Origin: Granulosicoccus sp964390335
GTDB taxonomy: Bacteria; Pseudomonadota; Gammaproteobacteria; Granulosicoccales; Granulosicoccaceae
Assembly: GCA_964390335.1 (NCBI GenBank)
Contig: CAYMHU010000018.1
Location: 8,754-72,753, forward strand
DNA: 64,000 bases
Reading direction: 5' to 3'
Position 1 is the first letter of the stretch. Each line of letters opens with the position of its first letter. Shown piece after piece: positions 8,392 to 17,484 of this stretch. A program made the translations under genes and the position numbers. The notes under the pieces were generated by a model. That model was not told the origin of the DNA and did not search any database. It was given only the letters and a program-made list of their open reading frames with translations.

Positions 8392-9725
8392 ATCGCCTGG
8401 TTGCATCATTCGACTCCTTACTACAGGCTTCGGAGCAATTGCATGCTGAAGCCCCATCAAAAAACACACTAAAGACTATAGTTGAAGATAGGCTTATCAG
8501 ACCAATAGATAATGAGCGTGTTGGTTTTTGGTTCGGTCAGTATTTATCAATTCGACAAGAGTTGTGGGATCTTATTTCAGAATGTGTGGAGCGTGGTGAT
8601 CGCACCACATTTAAATTAAGCGATGACGAGGTCTGGTCATACTTTGTTGTCGGTTATTCTGCAGCATGTTTATTAATCAGAAACGATCGACTGTTTTTAT
8701 TTGACATAGCCAATCATTCGGTGGTGCAGCGTAAGTTTAATGAAGCGTTTCCGGAGTTTAGAATTCCGCGTAAGCAGTACACTTATATTTATGCGGCATT
8801 TGTCGATGGACACGATACTATTCGGCTGTTTAACGCTGTTACTGATGCAAAGCACAATCGCCATATATTGGAACGTCTGTGTCGCGATCCTATAGTAGGT
8901 CATGTAGCAACCCGAATACCACACTTTGAAACCTGGCTTGATGTCAGTAAGCGAAATTACTTTCTTCGTTTATTCGGATTCCTAAGTCACAAGTGGCGAC
9001 GCAAAGGCGTGGTTGCTCTCAATAATTCTTTATCGACCGTGGTAGAAAATTTGGGCAGAACAGTCTCAGAAATCCATTTGCCAACGGTTAAAAGGGTTAG
9101 CACTCAGCTGCGTCATCAGATGGCGCAGCAGCTGGAGCCAGGCGATATCCTTGTTACCCGCCACGATACCGCATTAACTAATTTATTTTTACCTGGCTTT
9201 TGGCCGCATGCCGCTTTATTTATTGGAAACGAGCATCAACGAAATCAGATGCAAATTCAACTTGGTGCTGATCGTTGCCACAGATGGTCGGGTGATGCAT
9301 GTGTATTGGAAGCATTAAAAGACGGTGTTCGTTTCAGGCCTATTAGTCAGACGCTCGCCGTTGATAACTTTGTCGTTATAAGACCCAACTTGAATCGGGA
9401 AAAGATTGCTAATGCGATTGAGCGAGTTTGTCAGCATGAGGGCAAGCTTTACAATTTTGATTTCGATTTTTTTAGTTCTGATCGATTGGTCTGTTCTGAA
9501 GTTGTCTACAGAGCCTATGATGGTCTTGGTAATATAAAGTTTACGCTGCGCGAGCGCGCTGGTAGGCAAACGTTGTCACCGGAAGACATCGTAGAGTATG
9601 CGCTGCACTCCAACGCGCTGGATATCGTTGGCATATACGGTGTTGATATCAGTCGCACAAAATATACAACGGGTGCCTTAGCTCGGCAAATTGCGCAGAC
9701 AACCCTCGCGGTTAATTGCGACTAG
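8388..9725 (+). CDS. YiiX/YebB-like permuted papain-fold cysteine hydrolase with N-terminal extension
   Basis: This 445-residue protein has an unrecognised N-terminal half (about 1-230, mostly helical) and a C-terminal domain of the YiiX/NlpC-P60-like permuted papain family. That domain begins LEPGDILVTRHD, has the catalytic-type His274 in FWPHAALFIG and the nucleophile Cys369 in RLVCSEVVYRAY. This order (His before Cys) is the circularly permuted arrangement. Family enzymes cleave amide or thioester bonds in peptidoglycan or lipids. There is no signal peptide. The ATGA overlap with the upstream solute-binding-like gene indicates coupled translation, so the two products probably act together. 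Confidence 0.75.
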   Translation: MNRLVASFDSLLQASEQLHAEAPSKNTLKTIVEDRLIRPIDNERVGFWFGQYLSIRQELWDLISECVERGDRTTFKLSDDEVWSYFVVGYSAACLLIRNDRLFLFDIANHSVVQRKFNEAFPEFRIPRKQYTYIYAAFVDGHDTIRLFNAVTDAKHNRHILERLCRDPIVGHVATRIPHFETWLDVSKRNYFLRLFGFLSHKWRRKGVVALNNSLSTVVENLGRTVSEIHLPTVKRVSTQLRHQMAQQLEPGDILVTRHDTALTNLFLPGFWPHAALFIGNEHQRNQMQIQLGADRCHRWSGDACVLEALKDGVRFRPISQTLAVDNFVVIRPNLNREKIANAIERVCQHEGKLYNFDFDFFSSDRLVCSEVVYRAYDGLGNIKFTLRERAGRQTLSPEDIVEYALHSNALDIVGIYGVDISRTKYTTGALARQIAQTTLAVNCD

Positions 9726-9749
9726 ATACAATGTTTAATGATGCGGTAA

Positions 9750-9763
9750 GCCTGCGGTCAGGC
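9750..9763 (+). terminator. Weak hairpin after the YiiX-like gene
   Basis: A 5-bp GC-rich stem (GCCTG/CAGGC) with a CGGT loop, 25 bp after the stop and followed by a T-rich stretch. It is plausible but short. Confidence 0.35.
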
Positions 9764-10203
9764 AATGGTTTATTTTGTTTGTTTTTGCACTGTTTTAGTG
9801 CCAGCTGGCTCCATTTGCATCTTTGAGGCACAAAAGCCGCTGAGCACGCTGTCGAACCAGTTCATATTTATTCAAATACGACCTTCACACAACATGACAG
9901 TTGCTCTGAGTACGACACTCATTTGCAATAGTTTGTAATTATTTGAAATGTATATTGGCGAAACAGGTGCATATTCAGCATCGTTTGGGTAACATGCGTG
10001 TTCGCCGTTCTAGGGCGACGGTCCGGGAGCTGTGTTTTCGGATTCGTCGGCTGCGAGTTCAGCATACTAGCAATGAAACGTGGTTTGGAAGTCAGTTCAT
10101 CACGAGTTTCTATTATCGGTGGCTGGCGGAATAGTAGGCCTTTTAGTGTCGCTATTTTACGTAAATCTAAATGTTTGAATGATTTAATTGGAGTATTCAA
10201 CAA
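9764..10203. other. Intergenic region upstream of aapJ
   Basis: About 440 bases without a supported gene. Short open frames exist on both strands but have no ribosome-binding site, homology or codon character. The last 200 bases must contain the promoter of the aap operon. I could not assign -35/-10 boxes with confidence. GGAG at 10190-10193 serves as Shine-Dalgarno for aapJ. Confidence 0.5.
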
Positions 10204-11217
10204 ATGCAAATAATGAAAACTTTAGCGGTATCTGTCGCACTTGCTGCGACAGCAGGAACCGCTCAAGCGGCTGAAACGCTTGACGCTGTAAAGGCAAAAG
10301 GCTTTGTACAATGTGGTGTATCTCAGGGTTTACCTGGTTTCTCTAACCCTGATGATCAAGGTAAGTGGACTGGTCTGGACGTTGACTTCTGCCGTGGTAT
10401 GGCTGCTGCCATTTTCGGTGATGCCGAAGCAGTTAAGTTCACTCCACTGTCTGCGAAAGTTCGTTTCACCGCATTAACTTCGGGTGAGATTGATGTTTTA
10501 TCTCGTAACACTACTTGGACTATGAGCCGTGATACTGATTTCGGTGAGTTCGTTGGTGTTAACTACTACGACGGTCAAGGCTTCATGGTACCTAAAGCAT
10601 TAGGTGTGGCCAGTGCTTTGGAATTAGACGGTGCTGCTGTTTGTACTAACACTGGTACTACCACAGAACTAAACGTAGCTGATTACTTCCGTGCTAACGG
10701 CATGAACTACACCGTTGTTGCTTTTGAAAAAGCTGACGAAGTTGTAGCTGCATACGATGCTGGTCGTTGCGACGTTTACACTACTGACCGTTCTGGTCTA
10801 GCTGCACAACGTACTAAATTGTCTAAGCCAGACGATCACGTTGTGCTGCCTGAAATTATTTCTAAAGAGCCTCTGGGTCCATTAGTACGTCATGGCGACA
10901 GCAACTGGGGCGATATCGCTCGTTGGACGTTGAACTGCATGATCGGTGCTGAAGAAGCTGGTATTACTTCTGCCAACGCAGCTGATATGAAAGGTTCAGA
11001 AAATCCTGGTATCGCTCGCATGATGGGTGCTCAAGGTGATCTGGGTGCGAAGCTTGGTTTGGGTAACGACTTCTGCGCTAACGTCATTATGGAAGTGGGT
11101 AACTATGCAGAGAGCTACGATCGTAACGTAGGTCCTGATACTGCATTGAAACTTGACCGAGGTGTGAACGCACTTTGGACTCAAGGTGGAATTCTGTACG
11201 CTCCACCAATGCGTTAA
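10204..11217 (+). CDS. aapJ: General L-amino-acid ABC transporter, periplasmic binding protein
   Basis: The 337-residue protein has a Sec signal peptide cleaved near AQA/AET (about residue 22). It matches AapJ throughout: VQCGVSQGLPGFSNPD, GLDVDFCRGMAAAIFGD, EIDVLSRNTTWTMSRD, CDVYTTDRSGLAAQR and the end GILYAPPMR. AapJ captures L-amino acids of broad side chain for AapQMP. ATG 10204 has GGAG 10 bp upstream, and a second ATG at 10213 is possible. Codon use is visibly more biased than in the neighbours (many GGT and CGT codons), fitting very high expression. A hairpin after the stop separates it from aapQ. Confidence 0.95.
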   Translation: MQIMKTLAVSVALAATAGTAQAAETLDAVKAKGFVQCGVSQGLPGFSNPDDQGKWTGLDVDFCRGMAAAIFGDAEAVKFTPLSAKVRFTALTSGEIDVLSRNTTWTMSRDTDFGEFVGVNYYDGQGFMVPKALGVASALELDGAAVCTNTGTTTELNVADYFRANGMNYTVVAFEKADEVVAAYDAGRCDVYTTDRSGLAAQRTKLSKPDDHVVLPEIISKEPLGPLVRHGDSNWGDIARWTLNCMIGAEEAGITSANAADMKGSENPGIARMMGAQGDLGAKLGLGNDFCANVIMEVGNYAESYDRNVGPDTALKLDRGVNALWTQGGILYAPPMR

Positions 11218-11226
11218 TAGTGGTAA

Positions 11227-11252
11227 AAGAGGGAGCCGCAAGGCTCCCTTTT
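11227..11252 (+). terminator. Hairpin between aapJ and aapQ (partial terminator or mRNA stabiliser)
   Basis: A GC-rich stem GGGAGCC/GGCTCCC (11231-11237 with 11242-11248) has a GCAA loop and is followed by TTTT, with A's pairing upstream. Its position after the binding-protein gene and inside the operon is the usual arrangement that yields excess binding protein over permease. Confidence 0.75.
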
Positions 11253-11314
11253 ACGTTATGACCTACGCTGTGCAATACTTTTCTAGTTCTACTCAACCAT
11301 CTGCTGTGTAATCT

Positions 11315-12511
11315 ATGTCTGATCCTGCTTCAGTTGAAAGTTCAGAGGAGGTCTCGTTTTGGCGAGACCCGGATAAACGTGCCGTACTGTATCAAGCAGT
11401 AGTACTGATTTTACTGATTGGCTTTGTGTGGTGGATTGTTCACAATACCGCAACCAATATGGAGAAAAATAATCTCGCATCGGGATTTGGCTTTCTTAAA
11501 ACCAATTCAGGCTTCGGCATAATTTCAACACCATTTGTCGAATATTCAGAAGCCAGTAATTACTTCACTGTGTTTCTAGTTGGGCTGGTTAACACAATTA
11601 TTGTTGCTTTGGTTGGTTGTGTTCTGGCGTTGATACTCGGTTTCGTTGTTGGTATTGCTCGGCTATCCACTAACTGGTTGGTACGAAAAGCAGCCACTTT
11701 TTATATCGAGCTGTTTCGAAATGTTCCCTTATTACTGCAGATTCTATTTTGGTACAGCGCTGTACTGAAACCGTTGGCAGGACCACGTAGCCTGCACGAG
11801 GCCGGCGATAAGGTTTTTATATCACTGAATAATCGTGGATTGGTTGTGGCAGAGCCGGTTGGACAAGCTGCCATGCAGTACGTTTGGTGGGTGTTCTTTA
11901 TTGGTATCTTGCTCACTATTGCAGTCAGTCAATTTGCGCGTATTCGACAAATCAAAACCGGAAAACAGTTTCCGGTATTTTTAACTGGTTTACTACTTAT
12001 TATTGGTGCGCCTCTGGTTGCGTATTTCGCGCTTGGGCAACCGATGGATTTTATTCCAGCAGAGATGACTCGCTTCTCGTTAAAAGGCGGCGTTACCGTC
12101 ATTCCTGAATTTATCGCCTTACTATTGGCATTGGTTATTTATACCGCATCGTTTATCGCAGAAATTGTCAGAGCAGGTATTCAGGCGGTAAGCCATGGAC
12201 AAACCGAGGCTGCGTCGGCGTTGGGCATCAAGCCAAATCATCGCATGCGTTTAGTTGTTGTGCCGCAGGCTTTGCGCGTTATTATTCCGCCCTTAACCAG
12301 TCAGTTCTTAAATCTAACCAAGAATTCCAGCTTGGCAACAGCCATTGCATACCCTGATCTGTTTTCCGTATTTGCGGGAACCACCTTGAATCAAACTGGT
12401 CAGGCAGTTGAGATAATGGCCATGACACTCGCTGTTTATCTGACATTAAGCTTACTCACATCCGCGTTTATGAATTGGTATAACTCGCGTATGGCATTGG
12501 TTGAGCGATGA
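11315..12511 (+). CDS. aapQ: General L-amino-acid ABC transporter permease
   Basis: A 398-residue inner-membrane permease with an N-terminal helix (VVLILLIGFVWWIVHNT), a long insert typical of AapQ, and a C-terminal HisM-type permease domain containing the EAA-like loop (IVRAGIQAVSHGQTEAASALG) that docks on the ATPase. The N-terminal segment NLASGFGFL and the proximal permease motif ELFRNVPLLLQI are characteristic. It forms a heterodimer with AapM. It starts 97 bp after aapJ, beyond the hairpin. Confidence 0.93.
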   Translation: MSDPASVESSEEVSFWRDPDKRAVLYQAVVLILLIGFVWWIVHNTATNMEKNNLASGFGFLKTNSGFGIISTPFVEYSEASNYFTVFLVGLVNTIIVALVGCVLALILGFVVGIARLSTNWLVRKAATFYIELFRNVPLLLQILFWYSAVLKPLAGPRSLHEAGDKVFISLNNRGLVVAEPVGQAAMQYVWWVFFIGILLTIAVSQFARIRQIKTGKQFPVFLTGLLLIIGAPLVAYFALGQPMDFIPAEMTRFSLKGGVTVIPEFIALLLALVIYTASFIAEIVRAGIQAVSHGQTEAASALGIKPNHRMRLVVVPQALRVIIPPLTSQFLNLTKNSSLATAIAYPDLFSVFAGTTLNQTGQAVEIMAMTLAVYLTLSLLTSAFMNWYNSRMALVER

Positions 12512-12524
12512 GTGGAGCGATCAC

Positions 12525-13706
12525 ATGAGCACTGAATCAAATTTGCCAAATAAGGGTGTGGTTAACGCGGGTAATTTACCCGACCTGCCGGCTCCTGATA
12601 TGTCTGAAGGTCCGGTCGCATGGCTTAAAGACAACATGTTCAATGGGCTGTTCAACACCATTCTGACTTTGGTCGTTGGAGGTCTGTTACTTTACACAGT
12701 GCCAGCGGCACTGAACTGGTTAGTGTTCGATGCCGTGTGGACCGGTGGGAATGATGCTTGCCGAGCCAATCCGGATGCTGCTTGTTGGCCTTTTGTCACC
12801 GCCCGTTGGGAGCAATTTTTATATGGATTTTACGAGCATTCAGAGCGCTGGCGAGTCAACGTATTACTGGTGATTTTAGCCATTGGTATCGTGTTGTTGG
12901 CATTTGAAAAAACGCCGCTCAGACGCTACATCGCGTTTTTTATGTTGGTGATTTTCCCGGTAATGAGTTTTTTCCTGTTATACGGAAACGAGTGGCTGGG
13001 TAGCCAGCTAGTCGCGTTAACCGGTAACGAGAAATACGACTTACCCATTGTTGATACGCCTCAATGGGGTGGTTTTATGCTGACGTTGGTTATAGCGCTC
13101 AGCGGCATCGTCGCATCCTTGCCCTTGGGTATATTGCTGGCTTTGGGTCGTCGGTCCAGCATGCCAGTGATCAGTCTGCTGTGTACTATCTTCATCGAGT
13201 TTTGGCGTGGAATTCCGCTGGTTGCGGTGTTGTTTATGGCCACCATCATGTTCCCATTGTTCTTGCCTCCAACATGGCAATTCGATCAATTGCTGCGTGC
13301 CATCATCGGGGTCGCGCTGTTTGCGTCGGCTTATATGGCAGAAGTGGTGCGCGGTGGTCTGCAAGCTATACCTAAAGGTCAATACGAAGGGGCCATGGCG
13401 TTAGGATTGCCGTACTCTAGAATGATGCGACTTATCGTATTGCCACAGGCATTGAAAATCGTTATACCCGGTATTGTGAATACGTTTATCGGGCTGTTTA
13501 AAGACACTACGTTGGTACTGATTATTGCGCTGTTCGATTTATTGGGTATTGTGCAAGCGTCTATTGCAGATCCTAATTGGTCTATTAAATCGGTACCCTA
13601 TACGGGCTACGTATTTGTAGCGATTGTTTTCTGGGTATGTTGTTATGGCATGGCTCTTTATAGCCGGTATATGGAAGACAAACTCCATACTGGCCATAAG
13701 CGTTAA
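12525..13706 (+). CDS. aapM: General L-amino-acid ABC transporter permease
   Basis: ATG 12525 is preferred because GGAG lies 7 bp upstream and 13 bp separate it from the aapQ stop. A TTG at 12501 overlapping aapQ is less likely. The 393-residue product has several N-terminal helices, then the permease domain with EFWRGIPLVAVLFMA and the coupling loop EVVRGGLQAIPKGQYEGAMALG. It pairs with AapQ and couples to AapP. Two cysteines in DACRANPDAACWPF lie in the loop after the first helix. Confidence 0.93.
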   Translation: MSTESNLPNKGVVNAGNLPDLPAPDMSEGPVAWLKDNMFNGLFNTILTLVVGGLLLYTVPAALNWLVFDAVWTGGNDACRANPDAACWPFVTARWEQFLYGFYEHSERWRVNVLLVILAIGIVLLAFEKTPLRRYIAFFMLVIFPVMSFFLLYGNEWLGSQLVALTGNEKYDLPIVDTPQWGGFMLTLVIALSGIVASLPLGILLALGRRSSMPVISLLCTIFIEFWRGIPLVAVLFMATIMFPLFLPPTWQFDQLLRAIIGVALFASAYMAEVVRGGLQAIPKGQYEGAMALGLPYSRMMRLIVLPQALKIVIPGIVNTFIGLFKDTTLVLIIALFDLLGIVQASIADPNWSIKSVPYTGYVFVAIVFWVCCYGMALYSRYMEDKLHTGHKR

Positions 13707-13732
13707 TCGCGACACAAGAAAAGGTAACTAAT

Positions 13733-14515
13733 ATGAGCGATCCAATCAATCCAACTGGCGCTGAACTGGCTGTTAGCGACGAAGTTGTCATCCGTATTGC
13801 CGACATGAATAAGTGGTACGGTCAGTTTCACGTGCTGAAAGATATTAATCTGAACGTGCATCGTGGTGAACGTATTGTTATCTGTGGTCCATCTGGCTCG
13901 GGTAAATCAACGCTAATCCGATGCATTAATCGACTTGAACAACACCAGAAGGGTTCAATCAACGTAGATGGTATCGAGTTAACAAACGACTTAAAAAACA
14001 TTGATGCTATCCGTCGTGAAGTCGGCATGGTGTTTCAGCACTTTAATTTGTTCCCGCATTTAACGGTATTGGAAAACTGCACGCTTGCGCCAATCTGGGT
14101 AAAGAAAATGCCCAAGCGCGAAGCAGAGGAAGTAGCAATGCAATACCTGGAGCGAGTGCGGATTCCAGAACAGGCATTGAAATACCCGGGCCAACTTTCA
14201 GGTGGTCAGCAACAACGAGTAGCCATAGCGCGCTCCTTATGCATGAGCCCTAAAATCATGCTGTTCGATGAGCCAACGTCAGCACTCGATCCTGAAATGA
14301 TCAAAGAAGTATTGGATGTAATGATAGAGCTGGCACATGAAGGTATGACCATGATTTGTGTAACGCATGAAATGGGATTTGCAAAAACAGTTGCTAACCG
14401 CGTTATCTTTATGGATGAAGGGCAAATTGTTGAAGAGAACGAACCGGAAGAGTTCTTTAATAATCCTCAAAGCGATCGTACGCAATTGTTCTTAAGCCAG
14501 ATTTTGGCTCACTAA
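13733..14515 (+). CDS. aapP: General L-amino-acid ABC transporter ATP-binding protein
   Basis: A 260-residue ATPase with Walker A GPSGSGKST, Q-loop MVFQHFNLFPH, signature LSGGQQQR, Walker B IMLFDEPTSALDPE and the switch His in CVTHEMGFAK. It energises uptake through AapQM. A short N-terminal extension of about 20 residues precedes the domain. It lies 26 bp after aapM and is the last gene of the operon, followed by a terminator shared with the convergent ligJ-like gene. Confidence 0.95.
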   Translation: MSDPINPTGAELAVSDEVVIRIADMNKWYGQFHVLKDINLNVHRGERIVICGPSGSGKSTLIRCINRLEQHQKGSINVDGIELTNDLKNIDAIRREVGMVFQHFNLFPHLTVLENCTLAPIWVKKMPKREAEEVAMQYLERVRIPEQALKYPGQLSGGQQQRVAIARSLCMSPKIMLFDEPTSALDPEMIKEVLDVMIELAHEGMTMICVTHEMGFAKTVANRVIFMDEGQIVEENEPEEFFNNPQSDRTQLFLSQILAH

Positions 14516-14537
14516 GTTCAGCTTGGATTATTGAGAG

Positions 14538-14570
14538 ACTAAAACGGGTATCGGGTGCGCCCGTTTTAGT
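14538..14570. terminator. Bidirectional terminator between aapP and the ligJ-like gene
   Basis: An 11-bp stem (14538-14548 with 14560-14570, ACTAAAACGGG and its complement) encloses an 11-base loop. Stem bases are A-rich on one side and T-rich on the other, so each strand would give a U-rich 3' arm. It abuts the stop codon of the minus-strand gene. Confidence 0.75.
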
Positions 14571-15592
14571 TATAGACCTTTTGCTTTCAGCGCTTTGTCG
14601 AGTCGTGGATACACGCGTCTTGCATTGCCTTCGAATACTTTGTGTCGATCTGATTCTGGCAACTGTAAATTTTCAATATAGCGTTTGGTATCATCAAAGT
14701 TGTGTCCCGTTTCAGGATCAACTCCTTTCACTGCGCCAAACATTTCAGATGCGAACAGAATGTTATCTACATCGATGACCCGAAATAACAAGTCGATACC
14801 GGGTTGGTGATAAACGCAGGTATCAAAAAACACGTTTTTCATAACATGTTCAGTCAATAGCGGTTTATCCATCATGTCAGCAAGGCCACGATAACGACCC
14901 CAGTGATAAGGCACAGCGCCACCACCGTGTGGAATGATTAATCGTAGTTCCGGAAAATCGCCAAATAAATCACCTTGGATAAATTGCATAAAGGCGGTGG
15001 TATCAGCATTAATGTAATGCGCACCGGTTGCATGAAAATTAGGATTGCAAGAACCCGATACATGGATCATTGCGGGCACATCCAGCTCTACCATTTTTTC
15101 AAAAAACGGATACCACTCTTTGTCAGTTAAAGGCGGGCCTGACCACATGCCGCCGGAAGGGTCGGGATTTAAATTGCACCCAACGCAACCAAGTTCGTTA
15201 ACGCACCGTTCAAGCTCCGCAATTGAATTGCTAATGGGCATGCCGGTGGACTGCGGCAATTGACACACGCCAATAAAATTATCAGGGAACAGATTGGTTA
15301 CGCGGTGAATTAAATCATTGTTAATGCGCGTCCATTCCATGGATACCGATTCGTCGCCAATATGATGGGCCATGCCCGAAGCTCGCGGTGAAAAAATCGT
15401 CATGTCGGCACCCCGTTCTTTTAACGCCCGCAATTGATTATTCTCAATACTTTCGCGAATTTGATCGTCGCTGATATCACCTAAAACTGCTTTCGGGTTG
15501 CTTGGATTCTCGAAGTGAGCAATTTGCGCTTCCCGGAAAACTTTAAGTGGAGCGGGTTCTGTGGTGTAGTGTCCGTGACAATCGATAATCAT
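14570..15592 (-). CDS. ligJ: LigJ-like 4-oxalomesaconate hydratase (amidohydrolase superfamily)
   Basis: The 340-residue protein has the amidohydrolase/ACMSD fold: metal ligands in MIIDCHGHYTT, a central MIHVSGSCNPNFH and the active-site segment IIPHGGGAVPYHWGR, ending NARRVYPRLDKALKAKGL. From memory these segments and the length closely follow LigJ of the protocatechuate 4,5-cleavage pathway, which hydrates 4-oxalomesaconate to 4-carboxy-4-hydroxy-2-oxoadipate. No ligAB, ligC, ligI or ligK is nearby, so it may serve a different but chemically similar substrate here. It lies 114 bp downstream of the iclR gene on the same strand and is probably controlled with it. The symbol reflects similarity, not proven function. 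Confidence 0.75.
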   Translation of the reverse strand: MIIDCHGHYTTEPAPLKVFREAQIAHFENPSNPKAVLGDISDDQIRESIENNQLRALKERGADMTIFSPRASGMAHHIGDESVSMEWTRINNDLIHRVTNLFPDNFIGVCQLPQSTGMPISNSIAELERCVNELGCVGCNLNPDPSGGMWSGPPLTDKEWYPFFEKMVELDVPAMIHVSGSCNPNFHATGAHYINADTTAFMQFIQGDLFGDFPELRLIIPHGGGAVPYHWGRYRGLADMMDKPLLTEHVMKNVFFDTCVYHQPGIDLLFRVIDVDNILFASEMFGAVKGVDPETGHNFDDTKRYIENLQLPESDRHKVFEGNARRVYPRLDKALKAKGL

Positions 15593-15706
15593 GAGTGCTG
15601 ATGCTCTGGTTTCGGTGCTTCACAATATAGCGTAATTCACGAGGTGAAGTAATCTCCAGCCGGTAGGAAATGCCTTAGCGAAACGCCATCGCTCAGGCGT
15701 TTAGTT

Positions 15707-16522
15707 CTATACAAACTGTGTTTCCGGAAGCACTTTAGCAATGTCGCTTTTGATTGCTAATAGTTTCTCAATCAACACTGTTTTATCTTGTTTAAATCGC
15801 TGTGTTGGAGTGGGGATAGATATAGCGTAAATGGCATCTCCCACTCTAAATGCGATGCCCGCAGCTGAAATGCCTTTGGTGTGCTCATCTATATCAAGAC
15901 CATAGCCCTCGGATTTTATGCGATTTAGTTCTTTCGATAACTTTGCTGGAGTTTTTTGTACCGTACCGTGGTTGGTCTCGTGTTGCAGTATTCGGTTAAC
16001 CGTAACATCGCTTAATAAGCACAGTGCCGCTTTGCCATTCGCGGTTACCGTCATTGGAAATGTTTCGCCAATAGCTGAAACTGTGCGCAAGCGATGTCTG
16101 CCAGCCACTTGATCAACAAACACCATTTGCTCATTTCTAAACATAGCCAAATCAGCAGTCTCGCCGGTATCTTCCGATAATTTTTCCATAACTGGATGCA
16201 GACATTGCAGTACATCCTTGCTGTTGGAATTGGCAAGCAAGCGCATTTCAGGACCAATGGTGTAACCCTTTCCACTTTGCCTTGCGATTATTAGGTTTTC
16301 TGCCATCAATGCGGCAACGATGCGTTGTACCGTCGAGCGCGGCAAATTGACTTGAGCGGCGATTTTGCCGAGGCTCAGGCCAGTCGTATCAATACTGATA
16401 ACACGCAATATATCAACAGCGCGCGTCAGAACCTGTATGCCTTGTCCGTCGTTCTCTTTCGAGCTGAGCTTGGCAGGCACCGATTGAAGCTCTTCCGAAT
16501 TTTGTTTGGCGTGTGCACTCAT
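15707..16522 (-). CDS. IclR-family transcriptional regulator
   Basis: The 271-residue regulator has an N-terminal winged helix (about 28-90, with LGKIAAQVNLPRSTVQRIVA) and a C-terminal IclR effector domain (TGETADLAMFRNEQMVFVDQ, GLDIDEHTKGISAAGIAF). IclR regulators of catabolic operons usually bind a small aromatic or organic acid. It is divergent from the cyclase-to-BKACE operon and upstream of the ligJ-like gene on its own strand, so it sits between the two halves it most likely controls. The 122-bp divergent region holds a palindrome. Confidence 0.92.
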   Translation of the reverse strand: MSAHAKQNSEELQSVPAKLSSKENDGQGIQVLTRAVDILRVISIDTTGLSLGKIAAQVNLPRSTVQRIVAALMAENLIIARQSGKGYTIGPEMRLLANSNSKDVLQCLHPVMEKLSEDTGETADLAMFRNEQMVFVDQVAGRHRLRTVSAIGETFPMTVTANGKAALCLLSDVTVNRILQHETNHGTVQKTPAKLSKELNRIKSEGYGLDIDEHTKGISAAGIAFRVGDAIYAISIPTPTQRFKQDKTVLIEKLLAIKSDIAKVLPETQFV

Positions 16523-16572
16523 GATGAAAATAGGCGTCTAGTGGGCTTGCAAAAAATTTGTCTAAAATGGTA

Positions 16573-16601
16573 TTGACCACTATATGATACACATGTATCG
16601 T
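16573..16601 (+). promoter_or_regulatory. Candidate promoter with overlapping palindromic operator
   Basis: TTGACC (16573-16578) and TATCGT (16596-16601) are separated by 17 bp and could be -35 and -10 for the catabolic operon. Between and over them lies the palindrome GATACA-CA-TGTATC (16586-16599), a candidate IclR-family operator. Assigned by eye. Confidence 0.4.
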
Positions 16602-16644
16602 ACAGAGGTACACCACTATTAAGCTGCTATTTGGAGAATTGGGC

Positions 16645-17484
16645 ATGAGCGTGACCATCCGCGGAATCGACTTTCAAGAGAATCACAACAACGATATGGG
16701 GTTGGAATTCGTCAATCTTAGCCACCGATTTGGCTTTCAGTGCCCGAACTGGCCGTACTTTGAAGATGTAAAAATTGATCGTAAGCACTACATGGCTAAA
16801 TCCGGTGTGCTTAGTCAAACCATTACCACCTCAATGCACGTGACTACCCACATCGATGCGCCAGCGCATGTTGTTCAGGGCACGCCGTTTATTGATGAAG
16901 TGCCACTGCCACATTTCTTCGGTAGCGGGATAGTCGTCGATATTCCAAAGAAAAAATGGGAATCCATTACGGGCGGCGATCTGGAAAAAGCTTGTGGTCA
17001 TGCTATTCGGAAAAACGATGTCCTAATCATTAATACGGGTTGGCACAAACAATACGAAGACGGCGATTACTTTGCGTATTGCCCTGGCTTGGTACCGTCT
17101 GCAGCAGATTGGATGGTAGAGAAAGGCGTTAAGGTTGTTGGTCACGATACACAAGCGAATGATCACCCCTTAGCTACCGCCATCGGTCCGCAACGCAACG
17201 GTCCTATCTTGCCTCACTTGGCAGAAGAATATAAAGAATGGTCTGGCGGTAATGACTGGGCAGATGATTTTCCAGAATGGGAGCCTGTGCATAACAAACT
17301 ATTCAGTAACGGTATTCTGGGTATTGAAAACGTTGGTGGTGATCTTGACTCCGTTACCGGTAAGCGTTGTACGTTCGCATTTTTCCCTTGGAACTGGGAC
17401 CGTGGTGATGGTTGTGTTATCCGTTTGGTTGCGATGATGGATAAAAACCAAAGTTATCGTATTGAAACCGGTGAGAAGTTCTAA
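16645..17484 (+). CDS. Cyclase-family (kynurenine formamidase-like) metal hydrolase
   Basis: ATG 16645 follows TTGGAG at a good distance, and a TTG two codons earlier is less likely. The 279-residue protein carries the PF04199 metal motif in MHVTTHIDAPAH and the later segments VLIINTGWHKQY and GHDTQANDHPLA. Family members hydrolyse N-formylkynurenine, cyclic amides or isatin-type rings. This substrate is unknown. It is the first gene of the plus-strand catabolic operon, and its stop overlaps the cupin start (TAATG). Confidence 0.85.
   Translation: MSVTIRGIDFQENHNNDMGLEFVNLSHRFGFQCPNWPYFEDVKIDRKHYMAKSGVLSQTITTSMHVTTHIDAPAHVVQGTPFIDEVPLPHFFGSGIVVDIPKKKWESITGGDLEKACGHAIRKNDVLIINTGWHKQYEDGDYFAYCPGLVPSAADWMVEKGVKVVGHDTQANDHPLATAIGPQRNGPILPHLAEEYKEWSGGNDWADDFPEWEPVHNKLFSNGILGIENVGGDLDSVTGKRCTFAFFPWNWDRGDGCVIRLVAMMDKNQSYRIETGEKF

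Noticed and set aside
9919..10213. Short open frames on both strands upstream of aapJ
   Set aside because: They overlap each other, lack Shine-Dalgarno sites and recognisable motifs, and occupy the expected promoter region.
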